A DNA stretch of 64,000 nucleotides from assembly GCA_910579155.1 (NCBI GenBank), contig CAJTTS010000005.1, positions 30,659 through 94,658 on the forward strand, given 5' to 3'. This document shows positions 17,387 to 25,781 of this stretch, piece by piece. The notes below the pieces were generated by a model. It was not told the DNA's origin, made no database searches, and saw nothing but the letters and a program-made list of their open reading frames with translations. Both the position numbers and the translations under genes were made by a program. The first letter of the stretch is position 1; every line of letters starts with the position of its first letter. This DNA comes from an uncultured Oscillospiraceae bacterium. GTDB taxonomy: Bacteria; Bacillota_A; Clostridia; Oscillospirales; Oscillospiraceae.

Positions 17387-18031
17387 TCACTTGGTCATCC
17401 GGGCGATGTCGTCCGGGCGGCCTGCCACCAGGATGTGGGTGTCCGCCGCGAAAACGAAGGATGCGTCGATGGGGCGGATGGCACCCTCTTCCTTGCGGCC
17501 GATGACGTTCACGTTCCACCGCTTGCGGATGTCCAGGTCGATGATGGTCTGGCCCGCCCAGTGGTCGGGCACGTCCAGCTCGATGATGGCGTAGCCCGGG
17601 GCCAGCTCAACGTACTCCATGGCGCCGTTGACGCTGAACCGCATGGCCACACGCTGGGCCATGTCCCGCTCCGGGAACACCACCTCGTCCGCGCCGATTT
17701 TCAGCAGCAGCCGGGCGTGGAGGTCCCGGTCCGCCTTGGCCACCACCATAGGGGCGCCCAGCTCCTTGAGTAGGGAAGTGGTCTCCAGGGAGGATTGGAA
17801 GTTGTCGCTGATGCACACGAAGCAGAAGTCGAAGCTGGCCGGGTCCAGGGAGCGGAGCACCTCTTCGTCCATGCAGTCGCCGATCTTGGCCTGGGTCACG
17901 TGGGGGGCGATGTGGTTGACCGTGTCCTCGTCGTTGTCGAGTACCATGACCTCGTTGCCGGAATCCATGAGCCGCAGGGCCAGGTTGGAGCCGAACCGTC
18001 CCAGGCCGATGACCAGAAACGTTGCCGCCAT
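17387..18031 (-). CDS. KtrA/TrkA-type RCK potassium-channel regulator
   Basis: A 214-residue cytoplasmic gating subunit with an RCK_N Rossmann domain (GLGRFGSNLALRL at residues 9-21, acidic residue at the second strand end LDNDED) and an RCK_C domain from about residue 135. Such proteins bind nucleotides, and often c-di-AMP through RCK_C, and open a KtrB/TrkH potassium channel. No channel subunit lies in the window, so the partner must be encoded elsewhere. The ATG follows AAGGAGTGAGG. Confidence 0.85.
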   Translation of the reverse strand: MAATFLVIGLGRFGSNLALRLMDSGNEVMVLDNDEDTVNHIAPHVTQAKIGDCMDEEVLRSLDPASFDFCFVCISDNFQSSLETTSLLKELGAPMVVAKADRDLHARLLLKIGADEVVFPERDMAQRVAMRFSVNGAMEYVELAPGYAIIELDVPDHWAGQTIIDLDIRKRWNVNVIGRKEEGAIRPIDASFVFAADTHILVAGRPDDIARMTK

Positions 18032-18296
18032 ATTGCCTCACTCCTTGTAATGTAGTAGTTGGGGTGTTGGTTGATAAAAACATTTCTCGCTTACAACAAA
18101 ATAACGCCACAGGGGGCGAAAGTCAAGAGGCTTGAGGAAATTATCCTTGGAGAAAGCAGGTGAGCGGCCCAAGCGCTTGCAAATAAAAATTTTTGCCGAC
18201 AAATATCCGGCATCGTTGCACGACGCTGTGCATATACTGGTTTGTATGGGCCAAATCATTGGAAACCCGCAGACCAGAAAAAGGAGCGATGCAGCG

Positions 18297-18401
18297 TGAC
18301 AGACAGACGGGAATTTGTGAGCCGCGTGGATACCCCGATCCAGGACGTGGACGACCTGATTTTCCTGGGCCAGCCCGGCCCGGTTGTCAGCCAGAGGTAG
18401 A
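18297..18401 (+). other. Possible 34-codon leader ORF upstream of prfB
   Basis: A GTG-started frame of 34 codons (VTDRREFVSRVDTPIQDVDD then hydrophobic and proline-rich residues) follows AAAAAGGAGCG by about 9 bases and ends exactly where a terminator hairpin begins. It could be a small protein or a leader peptide of an attenuator. An overlapping ATG at 18289 opens a different frame. The rest of 18032-18296 shows no gene. Confidence 0.3.
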
Positions 18402-18441
18402 CCGCCATGACCCCGCAGCCGCGGGGGTGCGGCGGTTTTTC
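18400..18441 (+). terminator. Terminator or attenuator upstream of prfB
   Basis: ACCGCC pairs with GGCGGT, and an inner CCCCGC pairs with GCGGGG; TTTTT follows at about 18436-18440. It isolates prfB from upstream transcription. Confidence 0.65.
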
Positions 18442-18452
18442 TGTTTTCACCC

Positions 18453-18481
18453 TTTACAATTGGGCCGGACTTCTATATAAT
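18453..18481 (+). promoter_or_regulatory. prfB promoter
   Basis: TTTACA at 18453-18458, exactly 17 bases, and consensus TATAAT at 18476-18481; the start codon is 45 bases downstream. Confidence 0.8.
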
Positions 18482-18525
18482 TGAACGGAAAAAATCGGCA
18501 AGGGCCGCGGAAGGATGAAAACAGA

Positions 18526-19647
18526 ATGCTTCAATTTGACGAATACCGGGTGAAGCTCAACAATTTAAAACCGGACCTGGACGAGCTGGGCAAGGCGTTG
18601 GACCTGGAGAGCGCCGAGCGGGAGCTGGACGAGCTCCGCGCCCAGTCCGCCGCCGACGGCTTTTGGGACAACGTGGAGAAAGCCCGAAAGGTCCAGAAGC
18701 GCATCAGCAACCTGGAGGACAAGGTAAACGCCCAAGCCAAGCGGGAGAGCGCCTGGGACGATTTGATGACCCTGTGCGAGATGGGCAACGAGGAGGAGGA
18801 CGCTTCCCTGATCCCCGAGGTGGAGAGCGGCTATGACGCGCTTATCAAGGAGATGGAGACGGCGCGGCTGTCCACCCTGCTCAGCGGGGAGTACGACAAC
18901 TCCACGGCTATCGTCTCCCTCCAGGCGGGGGCGGGGGGTACCGAGGCCCAAGACTGGGCTCAGATGCTCTACCGCATGTATACCCGCTGGGCGGAGCGCC
19001 ACGGCTTTTCCTATTCCGTGCTGGATTATCAGGATGGAGACGAGGCGGGCATCAAGTCCGCCGCCATCCGCATTGAGGGAGACAACGCCTACGGCTATCT
19101 CAAGAGCGAGCACGGCGTCCACCGCCTGGTGCGTATCTCCCCCTTTGACGCTAACGCCCGGCGGCAGACCTCCTTCGCCGCCGTGGAGGTCATGCCGGAG
19201 TTGGACGACAGCGTAGAGGTGGAGATCCGGGACGAGGACATTGAGCGCCAGGTGTACCGCTCCTCCGGCGCGGGCGGCCAGCACATCAACAAGACTTCCT
19301 CAGCCGTCCGGCTGATCCACAAGCCCACGGGCATCGTGGTGTCCTGCCAGACGGAACGATCCCAGTTCCAGAACGAGGACACCTGTATGCGGATGCTGCG
19401 TTCCAAGCTGATGCAGATCAAGGAGCAGGAGCACCTGGACAAAATCTCCGACATCAAGGGCGTGCAGCTCAAAATCGAGTGGGGCAGCCAGATCCGCTCC
19501 TACGTGTTCATGCCCTACCAGTTGGTGAAGGACAATCGCACCGCCTACGAGACCTCCAACGTCAACGGCGTCATGGACGGCGATCTGGACGGGTTCATCA
19601 ACGCCTATCTCACTGCGGCAGCCACCGGGAGCTGGGCGACAAAATGA
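18526..19647 (+). CDS. prfB: Peptide chain release factor 2
   Basis: A 373-residue class I release factor that ends translation at UGA and UAA. The GGQ catalytic tripeptide is at residues 250-252 (SSGAGGQHINKT), and the anticodon-like SPF of RF2 at 205-207 distinguishes it from RF1. The whole protein reads in one frame from the ATG at 18526 (AAGGA 10 bases upstream). The CTT-TGA-C frameshift site found early in many prfB genes is absent; the equivalent region reads GCG-TTG-GAC. Autoregulation by frameshifting is therefore not expected here. Confidence 0.95.
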   Translation: MLQFDEYRVKLNNLKPDLDELGKALDLESAERELDELRAQSAADGFWDNVEKARKVQKRISNLEDKVNAQAKRESAWDDLMTLCEMGNEEEDASLIPEVESGYDALIKEMETARLSTLLSGEYDNSTAIVSLQAGAGGTEAQDWAQMLYRMYTRWAERHGFSYSVLDYQDGDEAGIKSAAIRIEGDNAYGYLKSEHGVHRLVRISPFDANARRQTSFAAVEVMPELDDSVEVEIRDEDIERQVYRSSGAGGQHINKTSSAVRLIHKPTGIVVSCQTERSQFQNEDTCMRMLRSKLMQIKEQEHLDKISDIKGVQLKIEWGSQIRSYVFMPYQLVKDNRTAYETSNVNGVMDGDLDGFINAYLTAAATGSWATK

Positions 19648-19730
19648 CAAAAACGGCCCTTCTGACAGCGGCGGGAGGGTCGTTTCACCTCGTTTCTGCC
19701 GACGGGGGCTGGATGGAGAAATGAAAAGGT

Positions 19731-19758
19731 ACGGCTCCGGTCTCTTGGCCGGAGCCGT
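19731..19758. terminator. Hairpin after prfB
   Basis: ACGGCTCCGG pairs with CCGGAGCCGT around an 8-base loop. A T-tract is weak on both sides, so it is a likely but not certain terminator. A second imperfect hairpin lies at 19653-19687. Confidence 0.5.
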
Positions 19759-19789
19759 GAAAAATTTAGGGGGTTTTTGATGATTATGG

Positions 19790-19817
19790 TTGAAAATCTA
19801 AAATTTATTTGTATAAT
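19790..19817 (+). promoter_or_regulatory. Promoter of the 5'-nucleotidase gene
   Basis: TTGAAA at 19790-19795, a 16-base spacer and TATAAT at 19812-19817 in an AT-rich stretch; the leader is about 75 bases. Confidence 0.7.
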
Positions 19818-19898
19818 AGAAGGTGCAGTCGGCCTATCCTGGCTACGGGCTACGGGAAAATAGGCGGACAAAGTAAACAGAAGGGAAAGGTGAACCAA

Positions 19899-21893
19899 GT
19901 GAAAGCAAAAAGCAAGCTTTTGGCGCTGTTGCTGGCTCTGGTGATGGTGTTCGGCATGGCCTTGCCCGCCTTCGCGGCGGACGATGCGGCTACCCCGAGT
20001 TCTGAGCCCACCATGACCGAAGCTCCGGCATCGAGCGCCGAACCCGAGGAGAGCGGGCCCGTGGAGTCCGCAGACCCGGAGGAGTCCACCGCGGTGGACG
20101 AGGACAGCTCCGCTGACGCGGAGCTGAAGGACGTTATCGTCATCCTCCACACCAACGACGTGCACGGCGGCATCGAGGGCTACGCCAAGTTGGCGGCGCT
20201 GAAGGCCGAGTACGAGGCCAAGGGCGCCGTGGTGCTGCTGATGGATGCCGGTGATTTCAGCCAGGGCGAGACCAGCGTCAGCGTCTCCGAGGGCGCCACC
20301 GCCATCGAACTGATGAACCTGGTGGGCTACGATGTGGCCGCCCCCGGCAACCATGAGTTCGACTACGGCTACGCCAATCTGAAGGAGTTGGAGAAGGCCG
20401 CTGACTTCCCCATCCTGGCTGCCAACATCAAGTACGAGGGCAAGACCGCCTTTGGCGACCACATCGTGCTGACCGCCGGTGAGAAGAAAATCGGCGTGTT
20501 TGGCCTGGACACCCCTGAGACCGCTACCAAGACCAACCCCGCCAAGATCAAGGGCGTCACCTTCGTGGGCGGCAAGGACATGTACACCCTGGCTCAGGCC
20601 GAGGTGAAGGCGCTCCAGGACGAGGGCTGTGATTACATCATCTGCCTGGGCCACCTGGGCATCGACGACGAGTCCGCCGCCGAGGGCAACCGCTCCATCG
20701 ACCTGTTGAAGGAAGTCACCGGCATCGACGTGTTCATCGACGGCCACTCCCACTCTACCCTGGAGCAGGTTAAGGCGGCCACCGACGGCACCGGCAAGGT
20801 GGGCGACACCTACCTGACCTCCACCGGCACCAAGCTGGCCAACGTGGGGTGTGTCACGCTGGACGGCGAAACCATCACCGTGGAGAACATCGACATCAGC
20901 GAGTATGAGGCTGCCGACGAGGACATCGCCACCCGGGCCAAGGAGATCCGGGACGAGATCAAGGAAGAGTACGGCGCCACCTTCGCCACCTCTGAGGTGG
21001 ACCTGAACGGCGACCGCGACCCCGGCAACCGCACTGAAGAGACCAACCTGGGCGACCTGATTACCGACGCCATGGTGTGGCTGGTCACCAAGGACGGCGG
21101 CCTGGAGGTGGATGACGACCATGTGGTGGCCATCACCAACGGCGGCGGTATCCGTGCGGCCATCAAGAAGGGTGACATCACCAAGAACGACGTGAATACC
21201 GTGCTGCCCTTCGGCAACACTGTGGCCGTGGTCTATGTCACCGGCGAGGAGCTGCTGGAGGCGCTGGAGGCTTCCACCTACTGCACTCCCACCGCCGTGG
21301 GCGGCTTCCCCCAGATCGCCGGCATGAACATCACCGTGGACACCACCAAAGAGTTTGACGAGGGCGACCTGTACCCCGACACCACCTATCACGCCCCCGC
21401 CTCCATCCAGCGCGTGAGCGTGGATTCCGTCAACGGCAATGAGTTCTCCCTGACCGACACCTACGCGGTCATCAGCAACGACTTCTGCGCCGCCGGCGGC
21501 GACACCTACTACGCTTTCTCCGTGGCCACCGTGGTGGACACCGGCGTGGCGCTGGATGTGGCGCTGATGGAGTACATCACCGAGGAGCTGGACGGCGTCA
21601 TCGGCGAGGACTATGCCGAGCCCGCCGGCCGCATCACTGTGGTGACGGCTGCCGTGGAGCCCGAACCCACCGAGCCAGAGCCCACCGAACCCGAGCCCAC
21701 TGAGCCGGAACCCGTGGAGCCCCAGCCCGAGGGCGCCTACACCGTGGTGCGCGGCGACTCCCTCTGGAAGATCGCCAAGGACCAGTACGGCAGCGGTTCT
21801 AAGTGGACCGTGATTTACGAGGCCAACAAGGACGTCATCAAGGACGCCAATCAGATCTGGCCCGGCCAGACGCTGGTGATTCCCGCGGCGTAA
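19899..21893 (+). CDS. Secreted 5'-nucleotidase/UshA-family phosphoesterase with LysM anchor
   Basis: A 664-residue exported enzyme. A signal peptide (KLLALLLALVMVFGMALPAFA) and an acidic Pro/Ser/Glu-rich segment lead into a calcineurin-like metallophosphatase domain with HTNDVHGG, DAGDF, GNHEFDYG and GHSHS metal-ligand motifs. Then comes the 5'-nucleotidase C-terminal domain (NGGGIRAAIKKGDIT), an EPEPTEPEPT repeat linker and a C-terminal LysM domain (YTVVRGDSLWKIAKDQYGSG). It should dephosphorylate extracellular nucleotides or related phosphoesters while bound to peptidoglycan. I chose GTG at 19899 because AAAGGTGA precedes it by 6 bases and it gives a normal signal peptide. Confidence 0.85.
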   Translation: MKAKSKLLALLLALVMVFGMALPAFAADDAATPSSEPTMTEAPASSAEPEESGPVESADPEESTAVDEDSSADAELKDVIVILHTNDVHGGIEGYAKLAALKAEYEAKGAVVLLMDAGDFSQGETSVSVSEGATAIELMNLVGYDVAAPGNHEFDYGYANLKELEKAADFPILAANIKYEGKTAFGDHIVLTAGEKKIGVFGLDTPETATKTNPAKIKGVTFVGGKDMYTLAQAEVKALQDEGCDYIICLGHLGIDDESAAEGNRSIDLLKEVTGIDVFIDGHSHSTLEQVKAATDGTGKVGDTYLTSTGTKLANVGCVTLDGETITVENIDISEYEAADEDIATRAKEIRDEIKEEYGATFATSEVDLNGDRDPGNRTEETNLGDLITDAMVWLVTKDGGLEVDDDHVVAITNGGGIRAAIKKGDITKNDVNTVLPFGNTVAVVYVTGEELLEALEASTYCTPTAVGGFPQIAGMNITVDTTKEFDEGDLYPDTTYHAPASIQRVSVDSVNGNEFSLTDTYAVISNDFCAAGGDTYYAFSVATVVDTGVALDVALMEYITEELDGVIGEDYAEPAGRITVVTAAVEPEPTEPEPTEPEPTEPEPVEPQPEGAYTVVRGDSLWKIAKDQYGSGSKWTVIYEANKDVIKDANQIWPGQTLVIPAA

Positions 21894-21905
21894 GCAAACC
21901 TACAT

Positions 21906-21944
21906 AAAAAAGTCCTGACCGGAAACCCGGCCGGGACTTTTTTA
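21906..21944. terminator. Bidirectional terminator
   Basis: AAAAAAGTCC pairs with GGACTTTTTT, with a further CGG/CCG inside. A/T runs on both sides serve the 5'-nucleotidase on plus and the LCP gene on minus. Confidence 0.85.
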
Positions 21945-21946
21945 TG

Positions 21947-22972
21947 TTACGGGTGGACGATGTGCAGCGCCTTGGCGGGAATCTCCTCCTGATAGATGCC
22001 CAAGCTGTTGACCAGTTCCAGCACGGCGTTGTCATCCAACTGCCAGTAGGGAGAAATCCACTCGCCCTCCAGGGAGCCGGTAGTCAGCGCGGTGTCCAGA
22101 TCCATGCCGATGGCCTGGGTGCCGAAGTAAACCATGTCGTTCAGGGGCATGGTGGTGCGGACGTACTGGCTGAAGGTGTTGATGAGGGAGGTGACGTTGG
22201 CTATGTTGGACGGAGTGATGGTCTGCTTGGCCAGAGCCACCAGGAAGGCCCGCTGGGTGGCGGCGCGACCGATGTCGGCGCTGGCGTAGCAGTTGCGGCA
22301 GCGCATGACGCCCTCCGCCTTTTTGCCGTCCAGGAGCTGATAGCCCGCAGGGATGTGGATGTACAGGTCCTGATAGGGATCCTCGTAGTCCATGTCAACC
22401 GGTACGTTGAAGTATACTCCGCCGATCTGATTGACGATGGAGGAGAAAGCCTTCAAATTCACCGACACCCAGTAGTCGATGGGTACGCCCAGCAGGTCGT
22501 GGACGGCGGCGGCCACCGCTTCCTCGCCGCCGGAGTAGGTGGCGTTGATCTTCTGGTACTTGCCGTTATAGTAGACCACCGTGTCCCGTGGGATGGAGAT
22601 GAGGGAGGCGGCGCCGGCGCCGGTGTCAAAGACGCCCAGCATGATGGTGTCGGTGCCGCCTTGGTCGGCCACTCCCAGCAGCAGGCAGGTATACACCCCG
22701 TCCCGGCGGTTGAGCACCAGGGCATCCGGGTTGGGCGTAGCGGAGGTGTCGGGATCGTCCGTCACCGCCGGGGGCGCGGAGGCGTCCGTATGGCGGTTGG
22801 GGTCAATGGTGACCTGATTGCCCACCGTGGGTTTGGGGGCGAACAGGTTCAGGGAGGCGTAGCCCACCACCACGATGAGAGAGACGACGAAGAGCATGAT
22901 ATACAATCCCCTGGCCAGCCGGGAGAGGAAGGAGGGCTTTTTTTTCGCGCGTCGTTTGGGAGCAGTGCTCAT
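21947..22972 (-). CDS. LytR-CpsA-Psr (LCP) family cell-envelope transferase
   Basis: A 341-residue membrane-anchored protein: a basic cytoplasmic tail (RRAKKK), one helix at about 20-42, then an extracellular LCP domain. Conserved segments are TCLLLGVADQGGTDTIML, SLISIPRDTVV with the catalytic Arg-Asp, YSGGEEAVAAAVHDLLGVPIDYWV (cited in part), and the IGGV block. These enzymes move polyprenyl-linked teichoic acid or polysaccharide onto peptidoglycan. It is monocistronic, with a terminator shared with the convergent gene. Confidence 0.85.
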   Translation of the reverse strand: MSTAPKRRAKKKPSFLSRLARGLYIMLFVVSLIVVVGYASLNLFAPKPTVGNQVTIDPNRHTDASAPPAVTDDPDTSATPNPDALVLNRRDGVYTCLLLGVADQGGTDTIMLGVFDTGAGAASLISIPRDTVVYYNGKYQKINATYSGGEEAVAAAVHDLLGVPIDYWVSVNLKAFSSIVNQIGGVYFNVPVDMDYEDPYQDLYIHIPAGYQLLDGKKAEGVMRCRNCYASADIGRAATQRAFLVALAKQTITPSNIANVTSLINTFSQYVRTTMPLNDMVYFGTQAIGMDLDTALTTGSLEGEWISPYWQLDDNAVLELVNSLGIYQEEIPAKALHIVHP

Positions 22973-23043
22973 GGAAACGGCATCCTTTCAAAATGAGGGA
23001 GTGTCGAACCCCCTCGCATTATGTCAACTTTTCAGCGTTCCTT

Positions 23044-23072
23044 AGTATAGCGGAGTTCGTTGGAAAAAACAA
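23044..23072 (-). promoter_or_regulatory. LCP gene promoter (minus strand)
   Basis: On the minus strand: TTGTTT (23072-23067), a 17-base spacer and TATACT (23049-23044), about 70 bases upstream of the start codon. Confidence 0.6.
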
Positions 23073-23119
23073 GGGGGAGCGGATTAAGAAATGGTAAATA
23101 AATTGCAAAAAATCCGCCC

Positions 23120-23148
23120 TTGACATTGTGCGCTCTGCCCGTTACAAT
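23120..23148 (+). promoter_or_regulatory. Promoter of the ABC importer operon
   Basis: Consensus TTGACA (23120-23125), 17 bases, TACAAT (23143-23148). The 60-base leader holds a short GCGGG/CCCGC hairpin but matches no riboswitch I know. Confidence 0.8.
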
Positions 23149-23215
23149 CAGAACGGTAATATTTCATACCCTGCGGGTGGGAAATGCCCGCCGGGACAAG
23201 AAAGGAACGTCAACC

Positions 23216-24304
23216 ATGAGAAAATGGAAACTGCCGGCGTTGCTGCTGGCCTTTGCCCTATTGTTCACCCTGTGCGCTTGCAAGCCGTCGGGGGAGAATC
23301 CGTCCGACGCGCCCACCGAAGAGGGGACCGTCTCGGCGGAGCCCTCCCAGGAGCCCTCCGCCGAGCCTGCCGGGACCCCCAGCCTGGCCGACGACGAGAC
23401 GCCGGACGTTCGCTTTGCGGTGCTGTCCGGCCCCACCGGAGTGGGGGCGGCCAAGCTGCTGGACAATGTGAACAACCAAAATAGTCTGAACCACGCGGGC
23501 TACGCGTACACCATCGCCGCCGACAACAGCGAGCTGGTGGCGGGGCTGACCAACGGGGAGATCGACATTGCCACCGTGGCCTCCAATGTGGCGGTGAACC
23601 TGTATAACAAGACCGACGGCGGCGTGAAGATCATCGCCGTGGGTACCCTGGGCGTCCTCCATATCCTGGAGGGCAACGGCGGTACGTCCGTCAACTCTAT
23701 GTCCGATCTGGCGGGCAAGACCGTCTACGCCGCAGGGCAGGGGGCCAACCCGGAGTATGTGCTGCGCTACCTGCTCCAGGCCAACGGCCTGGAGATTGGC
23801 AGGGACGTGGAGGTGGTGTTCGCCGACGCGTCCGAGATCAGCGCCAAGCTGCTGGCCGGTGAGATCGAGTGCGCCATGCTGCCCGTCCCCGCCGCCACCG
23901 CCGCCATCGCCAAGGGCGAGGGCAAGGTGCGCCAGGCCGTGGACATGACCGAGGCGTGGGATGCGCTGCGCAACGGCAGCCAGCTCATCATGACCGCCGT
24001 GGTGGCCCGGGCGGAGTTTGCGGAGGCCCATCCCGACCGGGTGGAGGCGTTTCTCACCGACTATGAGGCGTCCATCGACTTTGTGAACAACAACGTGGAC
24101 GCGGCGGCGGAGATCATTGCGGACCTGGGCATCACCCCCAGCGCGGGCATCGCCAAGCAGGCCATCCCCCAGTGCCACTTGGCGTTCATTGCCGGAGCCG
24201 ATATGGTGGCCTCCATCTCCGACTACTACGCGGTGCTGTACGACATCGACCCCGCCGCAGTGGGCGGAGCCCTGCCCGACAACGGCATCTACTGGAAGGG
24301 GTAA
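23216..24304 (+). CDS. ABC transporter substrate-binding lipoprotein (NMT1/SsuA-like)
   Basis: A 362-residue lipoprotein with signal peptide and lipobox LCAC, an acidic Pro/Glu/Ser linker, then an NMT1/THI5- or SsuA-like binding domain. Recognisable pieces are GEIDIATVASNVAVNLYNK, the SDLAGKTVYAAGQGANPEYVLRY region and an LLAGEIECAMLPVPAA block. Such proteins bind small organic molecules such as sulfonates, thiamine precursors or riboflavin precursors. The operon with a permease and ATPase is complete. The ATG at 23216 follows AAAGGAACG. The ligand is undetermined; there is no THI-box or other diagnostic leader. Confidence 0.85.
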   Translation: MRKWKLPALLLAFALLFTLCACKPSGENPSDAPTEEGTVSAEPSQEPSAEPAGTPSLADDETPDVRFAVLSGPTGVGAAKLLDNVNNQNSLNHAGYAYTIAADNSELVAGLTNGEIDIATVASNVAVNLYNKTDGGVKIIAVGTLGVLHILEGNGGTSVNSMSDLAGKTVYAAGQGANPEYVLRYLLQANGLEIGRDVEVVFADASEISAKLLAGEIECAMLPVPAATAAIAKGEGKVRQAVDMTEAWDALRNGSQLIMTAVVARAEFAEAHPDRVEAFLTDYEASIDFVNNNVDAAAEIIADLGITPSAGIAKQAIPQCHLAFIAGADMVASISDYYAVLYDIDPAAVGGALPDNGIYWKG

Positions 24305-24307
24305 GGG

Positions 24308-24360
24308 TGTTCCTTCTGGCCGCTTTGCAGCGTGACCAAAAGGAAGCGAAAAGAACTTTT
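24308..24360 (+). repeat. Dispersed 3' element, copy A
   Basis: TGTTCCTT...AAAGGAAGCGAAAAGAACTTTT lies just after the stop codon of the binding-protein gene. Nearly the same sequence, with a shorter centre, follows the ftsH stop codon at 32064-32104. The ends form GTTCCTT/AGGAA(G)C, so it can fold back. Confidence 0.5.
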
Positions 24361-24436
24361 GACTTGATTCCAACAAGGTTACCATCAAAAAGAGTTCATA
24401 TGGCGACGGAATGGCGCTTGCCGGTGGTTTAAGGGT

Positions 24437-25171
24437 ATGAAGAAACTCCTTGAAAATTTAATTCCGCCGGTATTTTGGCTGGCCGTGTGGGAGATCGCCG
24501 CCCTGGCCGTGGGCCGGGAGTTGCTGCTCCCCGGCCCGGCCCGGGTGGGGGAGAGCCTGCTCGCTCTGGCCCGGACCGTCGATTTCTGGCTGTCGGTGGG
24601 GACGACCTTGGGGCGGGTGCTCCTGGGCCTGGCCTGGGGGACGCTGATGGGGACGGCTTTGGCCTTCCTCACCCATTTCTCGCGCTGGGCGGACCGGCTG
24701 GTATCCCCGGCTGTCCGGGTGGTACGGGCTACGCCGGTGGTGTCCTTCATTCTGCTGGTGTACCTGTGGGTGTCGCGCTGGGCCATCCCCTGGGTCATCG
24801 CGGGGCTGATGGTACTGCCGGTGGTGTGGGGGACGCTGTCGGCGGGGCTGGCCAATCTGGACGGCAAGCTGCTGGAATTGGCCCGCGCCTACCGCTTCTC
24901 CCGGATCAAAACCCTGCGGTTGGTCTATCTGCCATCCCTGCGGCCCCATTTCTGCGCCGGACTGCTCACCGCCTTTGGACTGGCCTGGAAGTCGGGCGTT
25001 GCGGCGGAGGTGATTTGCCCGCCCGTCCATGCCATGGGCTCCCGCATCCAGCAGGCGAAGTTGGGACTGGAGACGGCGGACCTGTTCGCCTGGACCCTCG
25101 CCATCATCGTGCTCTCCCTGACACTGGAAGGGCTGCTCCGCCGGGTGCTGGAGAGGAGGAACAGAGCGTGA
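24437..25171 (+). CDS. ABC transporter permease (SsuC/TauC type)
   Basis: A 244-residue inner-membrane permease with about six helices and the binding-protein-dependent permease signature region [20 protein letters not shown] (the EAA loop that docks the ATPase). Residues [17 protein letters not shown] match the SsuC/TauC group. It belongs with the binding protein upstream, and the ATPase gene starts inside its stop codon (GTGA overlap). It lies 132 bp downstream of the binding protein, across a repeat element and a possible weak second promoter. Confidence 0.9.
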   Translation: MKKLLENLIPPVFWLAVWEIAALAVGRELLLPGPARVGESLLALARTVDFWLSVGTTLGRVLLGLAWGTLMGTALAFLTHFSRWADRLVSPAVRVVRATPVVSFILLVYLWVSRWAIPWVIAGLMVLPVVWGTLSAGLANLDGKLLELARAYRFSRIKTLRLVYLPSLRPHFCAGLLTAFGLAWKSGVAAEVICPPVHAMGSRIQQAKLGLETADLFAWTLAIIVLSLTLEGLLRRVLERRNRA

Positions 25172-25749
25172 TAAAACTGCTGGAATTAACGCTTCGTTAT
25201 GGGGATAAGCTGGTGCTGGACCGTTTTTCCCTGGAAATCCCGGACCGGGGCCTCACCGCCCTCGACGGCCCCTCGGGCTGCGGCAAGACCACCCTGCTGC
25301 GGGTGATGGCGGGGCTGGCAAAGACAGAGGGCGGCACGGTGTCCGGCGTGGACCCGGCCCGGACGGCCTTTTTGTTCCAGGAGGACCGCCTGCTGCCCTG
25401 GCGGACCGTGTCCCAGAACATCACCGACGTGCTCCCCAAAAGCCGCGCGGGGGAGGTGGGCCGCTGGATGGCCTTTGCCGAACTGGAGGGGGAGGGGGAC
25501 GCGTACCCTGCCTCCCTGTCCGGCGGCATGGCCCGGCGGCTGGCCCTGGCCCGGTGCGCGGCGCTGGGCGGGGAGCTGCTTTTGCTGGACGAGCCCTTCG
25601 CCGGGGTGGACCGGTCGCGGGCGGCGCACATCTTGGACCGCTTGCGGGGGTTGGACGTGCCCATTGTCATGGCCACCCATCAGCCCCAGGTGCTGGCGGC
25701 CTGCGACGCCATCATTGCCCTGGACGGCCCGCCGCTGAGACGGGTATAA
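25168..25749 (+). CDS. ABC transporter ATP-binding protein (short SsuB type)
   Basis: A 193-residue ATPase with Walker [11 protein letters not shown]-loop FQEDRLLPW, signature LSGGMARR, Walker B LLLLDEP and the switch histidine in MATH. It is about 50 residues shorter than typical SsuB/TauB proteins, with a compressed helical domain and a short tail, but all catalytic motifs are present. The GTG start overlaps the permease stop by 4 bases, which signals translational coupling. It powers the importer formed with the two preceding genes. Confidence 0.85.
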   Translation: MIKLLELTLRYGDKLVLDRFSLEIPDRGLTALDGPSGCGKTTLLRVMAGLAKTEGGTVSGVDPARTAFLFQEDRLLPWRTVSQNITDVLPKSRAGEVGRWMAFAELEGEGDAYPASLSGGMARRLALARCAALGGELLLLDEPFAGVDRSRAAHILDRLRGLDVPIVMATHQPQVLAACDAIIALDGPPLRRV

Positions 25750-25780
25750 AAAATCCCTGCTGGATTCAGCAGGGATTTTT
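25749..25780. terminator. Bidirectional terminator after the ABC operon
   Basis: A 14-bp perfect stem, AAAAATCCCTGCTG with its complement, and a GATT loop. It serves both the ABC operon and the convergent minus-strand genes. Confidence 0.9.
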
Positions 25781-25781
25781 G

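Noticed and set aside
18526..18620. Programmed +1 frameshift site in prfB
   Set aside because: The coding frame is continuous from the ATG and there is no in-frame TGA near codon 25.
23149..23215. Possible riboswitch before the NMT1-type importer
   Set aside because: The leader is only about 60 bases with one 5-bp hairpin and no TPP, xanthine or guanidine consensus.
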